Source: Streptosporangiaceae bacterium (GTDB lineage: Bacteria; Actinomycetota; Actinomycetes; Streptosporangiales; Streptosporangiaceae). From it: DNA of 18,372 bases. Both the position numbers and the translations under genes were made by a program. Location: contig JASHQP010000172.1 of assembly GCA_030039095.1 (NCBI GenBank), positions 1-18,372 of the forward strand, given 5' to 3'. A model generated the notes under the pieces. It had not been told where the DNA came from. It searched no databases and saw only the letters and a list, made by a program, of their open reading frames with translations. Each line of letters begins with the position of its first letter. The stretch's first letter is position 1. Of this stretch, positions 13,452 to 18,372 are shown in pieces.

Positions 13452-14389
13452 GAGTCGCTCGCGATCTGGCCGGTCCTGCAGATCGCGGCCCGCAGCGCCC
13501 TGGCGCGCTGCTGTGCCTCGGCCAGGGGGAACCCCTCGGCCATGAGCAGGAAGTTCAGGAAGTGCTGCTCGAACTTCTCGCCGGTGGCGTCCAGCCGGGC
13601 CTGGCATCCGGCCAGCCGGGACCTGGCGCGCGCCGACGTGCGGCGGCGGGACCAGACCCGCAGCCGGCTCAGGAAGACGCCGAACGTGTCGGTCTCGACC
13701 ACGATCTCTTCGATGGCCAGCAGCGCGACCGCGCTGATGAGAGCGGCCAGAGCCGCGCCGCCGAGCGCGGCCATCGCGTCCGAGCTCTGCACGTCCAGGC
13801 TCACGAACCGCAGCAGGGTCAGCGCGGCGACGAACGCGATTTCTATCGCCCTCGCGGTGGCCGGCACGGCCAGCCGGTGCAGGCGCCGGTTGGCGATCAT
13901 GCATGCCGTGCCGGCACCGACCAGGGCGGTCATGACTGCCAGGCCGAAGGCGAGCCCGGCCATCGATACCAGCACCTCCATGGCCACGAACGCCGTCAGC
14001 GCCTCGGCCGCGGCGGCCACCGGGATCGTCAGCCGCAGTAGCCACGGGCGGTCGCCCCCGCGGTGATGTGCCCGGCGCTCGCTGGCCGTGCTGATCGCGT
14101 GGTCCAGGCCGGCCGCGGTCACCCGGACCCGCACCAGTGCTGCGGCGCACCGCTCCTCGAGATCCGAGATCAGCCGGCTCATCGGCTTGCCGGGGCTGGC
14201 CAGGAACCGCCCTTCCGGGCTGGCCCCGCTGGCCGGGCCTGTGTCCGCCGGGCCTGTGCTGCCGCGGGCCGGGCCTGTGCTGCCGCGGGCCGGGCCCGTA
14301 CGCCGCTGGTCATCCGCAGCATCGTCAGCGTGGCTGCGCTGCGCCGGGATCTTGTCCACGCCATCGAACTGCCTCATCGTCTTCACCAT
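13448..14389 (-). CDS. Hypothetical four-helix membrane protein, partner of the OmpA-like lipoprotein
   Basis: I do not recognise this family. From the ATG at 14389 it is 313 residues. The N-terminal third is hydrophilic and rich in Gly, Pro, Ala and Arg, with a tandem PARGSTG repeat, followed by a charged helix (SRLISDLEERCAAALVRVRV). Next come four hydrophobic segments in two hairpins (about residues 116-165 and 177-232 from this start) and a basic C-terminal helix-rich tail (SRLRVWSRRRTSARARSRLAG) likely to be cytoplasmic. A GTG at 14428 in frame would add 13 residues but has no Shine-Dalgarno. AGGGAAG precedes the ATG at 14389 closely and the GTG at 14386 at better spacing. The stop overlaps the lipoprotein start (TCAT on the plus strand, 13448-13451). 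Confidence 0.72.
   Translation of the reverse strand: MVKTMRQFDGVDKIPAQRSHADDAADDQRRTGPARGSTGPARGSTGPADTGPASGASPEGRFLASPGKPMSRLISDLEERCAAALVRVRVTAAGLDHAISTASERRAHHRGGDRPWLLRLTIPVAAAAEALTAFVAMEVLVSMAGLAFGLAVMTALVGAGTACMIANRRLHRLAVPATARAIEIAFVAALTLLRFVSLDVQSSDAMAALGGAALAALISAVALLAIEEIVVETDTFGVFLSRLRVWSRRRTSARARSRLAGCQARLDATGEKFEQHFLNFLLMAEGFPLAEAQQRARALRAAICRTGQIASDS
14247..14296. repeat. 21-bp tandem repeat, two full copies plus eight bases
   Basis: Two identical 21-bp units (14247-14267 and 14268-14288) are followed by the first eight bases of a third (14289-14296). A related 12-base fragment lies at 14232-14243. The unit is a multiple of three and encodes the seven-residue PARGSTG repeat in the linker of the membrane protein, so copy number could change without breaking the frame. 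Confidence 0.9.
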
Positions 14390-14582
14390 CGCTTCCCTGT
14401 TCCGTGCCGCCACTGCCCGTGGCTTCACGGTCGCAAGAAAGACCTGTGAAGAGGTTCCGAGCCGCAGCCGACTAATGCCGAAGGGGGGCGAAAGTGAAAG
14501 AAATCTGGGTGATTCCGTGAAATGAGCGCGTGCCAGCCCGGTGATGGCCGGCGAGATTGGCCGCCCTGCACAGGCCGGTGGG

Positions 14583-15251
14583 TCAGGCTCCGGGCTTGGT
14601 GGCGATCAGCTTGAGGTGGCTGTGGCTGTGCGCCGCCAGGTCGGAGTGCGCGGTTTCCGCCTTGTTCCGGTCGTAGTAGATGAACTCCGTCGTCCAGTCC
14701 TGGTAGCTGCCGGTCACCACGCCGCGCTCGTCGTCGCAGTAGACCGGGACGATCTCGTGGCAGTCCGGGACCGGGGTGAAGGTGCTCCACAGGGAGATCA
14801 CGTTCAGGCCGCCGGGTGCGGTGACGTTCTGCATGAGCGAGATGACAGATTCCTTGTCCTTGACGTAGTGGAGCACGCCATTGCAGATGACCACGTCGTA
14901 AGCACCGTCGGGGGTGAAGTCCCGGATGTCGCTGGCGGTGACGCGCAGCTTGGCGCGGGCCTCCTGCGCGAAATCCTTGATCTTCTTGGCGCCGATCGTG
15001 CTGACCTCCACGGCGTGCACCTCGTAGCCCAGCAACGCCAGGCGGATGGCGTCAGAGCCCTCGCCCGCGCCGAGGTCGAGTGCGCGACCGTGCGGCCGGC
15101 CGGCGAGCAGCCGCAGGGTCTGCTGCGTCAGCAGCGAGTAGGGATAGGCGTTCGGGTTCAGGTCGTACCGGCCAGGCTCGTGCCACCAGTAACGGTGGTG
15201 TGTGGAGTACACGCCGTCGAAGAAGTCCTTCACGCGCATGCGGTCATTCAT
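14583..15251 (-). CDS. Class I SAM-dependent methyltransferase, TehB-like
   Basis: This 222-residue protein has a seven-strand methyltransferase fold: motif I ALDLGAGEGSDAIRLALLGY (57-76), the acidic post-I residue in VHAVEVS, DVVICNGVLHYV (119-130) and PGGLNVISLWSTF (147-159). The region after PGG, with a short acidic segment, GSYQDWTTEF and a C-terminal LKLIATKP strand, follows the order seen in TehB tellurite-resistance methyltransferases; thiopurine-type enzymes are the next closest guess. The substrate is unknown. The ATG at 15251 is preceded by AGGTGG at good spacing. It lies 48 bases downstream of the 678-residue gene on the same strand and is probably co-transcribed with it. Confidence 0.87.
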   Translation of the reverse strand: MNDRMRVKDFFDGVYSTHHRYWWHEPGRYDLNPNAYPYSLLTQQTLRLLAGRPHGRALDLGAGEGSDAIRLALLGYEVHAVEVSTIGAKKIKDFAQEARAKLRVTASDIRDFTPDGAYDVVICNGVLHYVKDKESVISLMQNVTAPGGLNVISLWSTFTPVPDCHEIVPVYCDDERGVVTGSYQDWTTEFIYYDRNKAETAHSDLAAHSHSHLKLIATKPGA

Positions 15252-15299
15252 TTAGCCACCTTGTGAGAACTGCATTCAGGTAGGGACGGCAGCTGAGCG

Positions 15300-17336
15300 T
15301 CAAAGCTCGAACGGAATTGACTCAATGACGCTTTCATCGTGATATAGCTTGGCAAGCCGCGTGACAGCTCGCCGCGCGTTTTCGTCGTCGTTGATAATCC
15401 TAATATGGTGCGCGGCTTCGGCCACGCCGACACTCGCGTAATACGGCAGCACGAGTGAAAAAAACTCGCGGTACTGGAGCCCGGGCAGACCCATCAGCAC
15501 GACTTCGTTCTGCTCGAGCCCAGACCAGGTCTGCCTGGTTCGTTCTTCAAGCTCCCGTATTTCGGGCATGACCCGTGCAATGGTCGTGGAACCATGGGAC
15601 CTGGCGTTTGTCAGCTTGCGGGCCACTTCGCCATGCCCATGCAGCGTCAGGTTGAGGGCGGCAATCTCGAACGCGTCCGTGCGGGCCTTTCCCCGCATCG
15701 GGGGGGATTCGCAGAGCTGCAGCGCCAAGCGCAGGGTCTGGTTCTCGCGAATGGACATGAGCTCGGGCAGGGACACCGGGTACATCTCGGCCTGCCCGGA
15801 TGGCTGAAACCCTTCCGGGAACTCGCAGCTGTACACGAAGAAGAACAGATTCTCCTTGTCCGGATGAATGTAGCTGCTGGTCCCGACCGGCAGCAGTACG
15901 CCGCTGTCCTCCTCGCTCGTCTCCATCTGCACGCGGCGCCGGGCGGCTCGCATCGGGACCACGTCTTCCAGCCCGAAGTCCGGCAGCCGCGCACGGTCGT
16001 CCTCGAGGATGTGGCCGGAGAGGTGGCTGAGCCTGTCCAGCTCGCGAGCGGCATTCAGCTTGGTCCGCAGCTGCAGCAGGGGCTCCGCGCGCCCGCCGCG
16101 GGTCCGCCAGGTGATGACCAGAACGAGCGGCAGCCATCCGGTCGCGCGGGAGAGGTCTTTCAGCACATTCTGGCGGTAGCGAGTGCTGGTGACCCGGAAC
16201 CGTTGTGCATCGGGAGGGCCGACCGGGGAGCCGACCGGGACGACCTTGTTGTCATCCACGCTGCTGTGCACGATCTCCTCGAACGCTGCCGAGAAGTAGT
16301 GCCCCTGGGTGTCTTCCATCTGGAGGTAGAGGTGGTCTTCGGCGGCCCGCTGCGGCCGCCGGATCAGCAGCTGGACTGTGCGCCGGCCGTTCGGCATCTC
16401 GAACAGCGTGCCGACGAGCGGGGGAAGGTAAGTCGATTCGTAGGTCGTCCATCGCGCGCCCGGCAGCCCGCGCAGGAAGACGCTGACCGTCCGGCGGCCG
16501 TGCATCGCGGCCTCACGCCGCCTGCGCAGGGCTTCCTCCTGGCTCGGGTATTCCCTGCGCTCGTCGTTGACCAGGTCGAGCAGCTTGTCGCTCAGGAACA
16601 CGATGCGCAGGGAGTCCCAGCAGGCGTCGGGCCGTTGCAGCGCGGCGCGCTTGCGGTCCAGCGCCGTCCGCAGCATCGAGGCCAGTTTCTCGTTCGTGAA
16701 GCCCACGATGGTCGCGTTCGCCGCCTCGGCGAGCAGCCGGGTGAAGTGCTCGCCGTTGACGACGTACCCGGTTTCCACTTCCTGGCGCTGCACCTCGGGA
16801 TCGGGCGCGCTCTCGTTATAGGCGGGCGTGGTCAGCTCGGGGAGCACCGACACGCTTCCGGCCGTCACGGCCCCCGGCCGTGCGTTGCGTGCGTTCCCCA
16901 GCTTGGCGTCTTCGACAAAGTCAGGAAGAAACCGCGCGAATTCCGTGAATGCCGTCCTCCGTGCCTGCCTGAAGAGGGCCTCGGTGCGGTAGCCTGACTT
17001 CCTTCGTGCCAGGTCGAGCAGTTCTCCCGCGCTCTTCGTCACCCGGTTCAGGGAGTCGCCGAAGAACAGATCCCCCACGAGCAGCGCATCTCCTTCGTTT
17101 TCTACGGCGAAGGCTTTTATCGAGTCGCGGAAGAGGAACTTGAGCTGCTGGATCCTGCCGTGCGCGTGAAGCTGCCTGACCGTTACGTATTCGCTGGCCA
17201 GACGCTGCAGCACGGGTATCTGCACGGCCGTCTGGTTGTGCGAGCTGACGTCCACCCGCTCGATGCCCCGCTGGCGGCAGGCGGCGAGTTCCAGGGCTAT
17301 CGCCTCGACGGCGCCATCGCCCGGTATGTCAGTCAT
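15300..17336 (-). CDS. Large uncharacterised actinobacterial protein (678 aa)
   Basis: I cannot name this protein. Residues 1-140 are helical and open with EAIALELAACRQRGIERVDV and IQQLKFLFRDSIKAF. Residues 140-190 look like a linker. Residues 190-360 form an alpha/beta block (TIVGFTNEKLASML, WDSLRIVFLSDKLLDLVNDE, YLPPLVGTLFEMPNGRRTVQLL, DHLYLQMED). Residues 395-530 (WLPLVLVITWRTRGG, PLLQLRTK, LSHLSGHILEDD, AARRRVQMET, ENLFFFVYSCEFP) loosely recall a Nudix-like order, but the Nudix box is absent. The end is helical. It has no signal peptide or membrane segment, so it is probably cytosolic. The ATG at 17336 is chosen because the open frame upstream to 17684 has an Arg/Ser-rich composition unlike the rest. 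Local base composition drops near its 3' end. Confidence 0.75.
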   Translation of the reverse strand: MTDIPGDGAVEAIALELAACRQRGIERVDVSSHNQTAVQIPVLQRLASEYVTVRQLHAHGRIQQLKFLFRDSIKAFAVENEGDALLVGDLFFGDSLNRVTKSAGELLDLARRKSGYRTEALFRQARRTAFTEFARFLPDFVEDAKLGNARNARPGAVTAGSVSVLPELTTPAYNESAPDPEVQRQEVETGYVVNGEHFTRLLAEAANATIVGFTNEKLASMLRTALDRKRAALQRPDACWDSLRIVFLSDKLLDLVNDERREYPSQEEALRRRREAAMHGRRTVSVFLRGLPGARWTTYESTYLPPLVGTLFEMPNGRRTVQLLIRRPQRAAEDHLYLQMEDTQGHYFSAAFEEIVHSSVDDNKVVPVGSPVGPPDAQRFRVTSTRYRQNVLKDLSRATGWLPLVLVITWRTRGGRAEPLLQLRTKLNAARELDRLSHLSGHILEDDRARLPDFGLEDVVPMRAARRRVQMETSEEDSGVLLPVGTSSYIHPDKENLFFFVYSCEFPEGFQPSGQAEMYPVSLPELMSIRENQTLRLALQLCESPPMRGKARTDAFEIAALNLTLHGHGEVARKLTNARSHGSTTIARVMPEIRELEERTRQTWSGLEQNEVVLMGLPGLQYREFFSLVLPYYASVGVAEAAHHIRIINDDENARRAVTRLAKLYHDESVIESIPFEL

Positions 17337-17344
17337 CCGACAAT

Positions 17345-17358
17345 TCTGCCATGGCAGA
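17345..17358. promoter_or_regulatory. 14-bp perfect palindrome just upstream of the 678-residue gene
   Basis: TCTGCCATGGCAGA is a perfect inverted repeat ending nine bases before the ATG at 17336, followed on the plus strand by a direct repeat TGATCT-CG-TGATCT (17359-17372). On the minus strand a TAGATC (17368-17373) could be a -10 box, which would put the palindrome in the leader. It could be an operator, or an RNA hairpin hiding the start region. No clear Shine-Dalgarno is present. Confidence 0.4.
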
Positions 17359-17373
17359 TGATCTCGTGATCTA

Positions 17374-17630
17374 GAGGTTTCTGCCTGGTACGAGCAGCCA
17401 TTTGAATGTCGCGTGTGCGGTCGCGGACTGGCACGGGCGCGCAACCGGCGCAGTGGCGCGCGGTGGCGCGACGACCCGCGGCAGAGGACCACCGCGCCCT
17501 CCCCGTTGTCCGGTGGGCTGTGCGCTCTAAGGCAGGTAGCCGCGAGCCCACCCATGTCTACTGGTCCAACTCGCGTCGATCCACCACGAACCGGGCCCGA
17601 AAAGTTCTGAAGACCAGGCGAATGGCGCCG
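17374..17630. other. Gene-free spacer between the 678-residue gene and the MFS gene
   Basis: The space between the two minus-strand genes spans 17337-17680. Apart from the palindrome at its left end and a terminator-like hairpin at its right end, I see no convincing gene, RNA gene or repeat. Open frames on both strands here are Arg- and Ser-rich and lack Shine-Dalgarno sequences. It most likely holds the promoter of the 678-residue gene. Confidence 0.5.
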
Positions 17631-17647
17631 AAAAACCAGCGGGCTGG
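17631..17647 (-). terminator. Possible intrinsic terminator of the MFS gene
   Basis: Read on the minus strand, CCAGC-CC-GCTGG is followed directly by TTTTT, 33 bases after the MFS stop codon. The stem is only five pairs with a very tight loop, so termination would be weak. The U run and position fit. Confidence 0.35.
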
Positions 17648-17680
17648 GAGGCCGATCGTGACTGGCGGTCCTGGCGCCGT

Positions 17681-18372
17681 TCACGCATCTTCCGTGCAGG
17701 CCTGCTGAGCGGCAGAGGCGTCGCTGCGGCGCCGAGCCCGCCGGAATCGGTCAGGGCGCAGCGTGATCAGCGTGGCCAGGCATATCGCGGCGAGCAGCCC
17801 GTACGGGACGGCGTCCGCCGTCGCCTCGGCGATGGCCCCGCCCGCCGCGGCAGCGGCGGCCTGCCCCGTGGCCCAGGCCATGTTGCCCAGGCCGAATGCG
17901 AGGCCCTGGTTCAGGCCCAGCTCCTCCGCGCCGGCGCTGAGCAGCGCGGTCGCCGGGGCGAATAGCGTTCCGAAAGCTGGCATGCCGACGATGAGGACCG
18001 CGATCAGCACTGGCGCGGGCGCCAGCACCGGCGCCAGCAGGCTGACGACGACGGCGGCGGCCAGTGACAGCCGCACTGGCACCAGCCCGCCACGCTGGTC
18101 CGACAGCCGTCCGGCAAGCGGTGACAGGGCCGTCTCGATCGCCGCCGATGCCAGGAACGTCGCCCCGATGATGACGGCCGATGCGCCCAGCCTGTTCAGC
18201 CGCAGCGGCGCCAGAACGTCGAATACCCCGAACGCGACGCCAGCCAGCATGGTCAGCCACATGCCGACTCCCACGCGGCGGTCCCGGATCGCGGGCCAGG
18301 CCGCGCGCAGTCCCTGCCGTTCCGGGCGGGCCGGGGACGGGACCAGCAGCGCGATCGCGATGAGGACGGCGC
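17681..18372 (-). CDS. MFS transporter, C-terminal half (runs off the right edge)
   Basis: The frame is open to the last base of the window, so the N-terminal half is missing. The visible 230 residues start in a hydrophobic segment (AVLIAIALLVPSP), pass a basic central loop (RPERQGLRAAWPAIRDRR) and continue with about six membrane helices, the pattern of helices 6-12 of a major facilitator. The LAGRLSDQRGG loop between helices 8 and 9 is the second-half repeat of the family's G-x-L-a-D-r motif. The tail is basic then acidic (RFRRARRRSDAS...CTEDA). A GTG at 18274 lies in frame, but starting there would remove half the transporter, so it is not the true start. The substrate is unknown; many such actinobacterial proteins are drug or sugar exporters. 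Confidence 0.82.
   Translation of the reverse strand, partial: AVLIAIALLVPSPARPERQGLRAAWPAIRDRRVGVGMWLTMLAGVAFGVFDVLAPLRLNRLGASAVIIGATFLASAAIETALSPLAGRLSDQRGGLVPVRLSLAAAVVVSLLAPVLAPAPVLIAVLIVGMPAFGTLFAPATALLSAGAEELGLNQGLAFGLGNMAWATGQAAAAAAGGAIAEATADAVPYGLLAAICLATLITLRPDRFRRARRRSDASAAQQACTEDA

Noticed and set aside
12636..14066. Long plus-strand open frame opposite the lipoprotein and membrane protein
   Set aside because: The minus strand gives a lipobox, an OmpA domain and membrane helices; the plus-strand frame has none and is dominated by Arg, Ala and His.
12267..14150. Single long minus-strand frame reading through both genes of the lipoprotein pair
   Set aside because: The part upstream of 13451 is out of frame with the membrane protein; the signal peptide at 13451 marks the true start.
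15594..16997. Long plus-strand open frame opposite the 678-residue gene
   Set aside because: Low-complexity antisense frame; no ribosome site and no recognisable domain.
17337..17684. N-terminal extension of the 678-residue protein
   Set aside because: The 116 extra residues are Arg/Ser/Pro-rich with no structure, and would run over the palindrome and the terminator-like hairpin.
17406..17708. 100-residue plus-strand open frame in the spacer before the MFS gene
   Set aside because: Arg-rich, no Shine-Dalgarno, and it overlaps the end of the MFS gene on the other strand.

Overview
The window is GC-rich throughout, most starts have Shine-Dalgarno (SD) leaders, and GTG and TTG starts and overlapping start/stop codons are frequent. 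Gene content points to a high-G+C actinomycete: an ArsR/SRPBCC/DUF899 cassette, an FCD-type GntR regulator, a CO-dehydrogenase-like molybdenum hydroxylase, and an OmpA-like lipoprotein in what is otherwise a Gram-positive setting. The genus cannot be read from the sequence. No tRNA, rRNA, CRISPR array or insertion sequence was seen.

Layout. (1) 23-1560, plus strand: SRPBCC/AHSA1 protein, ArsR repressor and DUF899 thioredoxin-like protein, a small self-contained unit. (2) 1672-2391, minus strand: a GntR/FCD regulator, divergent from a long plus-strand operon. (3) 2531-12242, plus strand: nine tightly packed genes encoding a fumarylacetoacetate-hydrolase-family enzyme, an NCS1 nucleobase-type permease, a RidA protein, a two-domain VOC extradiol dioxygenase, the large, medium and small subunits of a molybdenum hydroxylase, an alpha/beta hydrolase of the meta-cleavage type, and an FAD aromatic monooxygenase. 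(4) 12267-14389, minus strand: a coupled pair made of a four-helix membrane protein and an OmpA-domain lipoprotein. (5) 14583-17336, minus strand: a TehB-like methyltransferase downstream of a 678-residue protein I do not recognise. (6) 17681 to the right edge, minus strand: the C-terminal half of an MFS transporter.

The main discovery candidate is region 3. Read together, the genes describe import of an N-heterocycle (NCS1 permease), hydroxylation next to the ring nitrogen (molybdenum hydroxylase), a second hydroxylation (FAD monooxygenase), ring opening between adjacent hydroxyls (VOC dioxygenase), hydrolysis of the ring-opened product (alpha/beta hydrolase with a BphD-like triad), deamination of an enamine/imine (RidA) and cleavage or decarboxylation of an acylpyruvate-like acid (FAH family). 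The combination does not match the nicotinate, quinaldine, caffeine, picolinate or pyrimidine (Rut) pathways as I know them. The substrate is unknown, and the pathway order is inference. The 678-residue protein plus TehB-like methyltransferase, preceded by a 14-bp perfect palindrome, is the second place worth attention.
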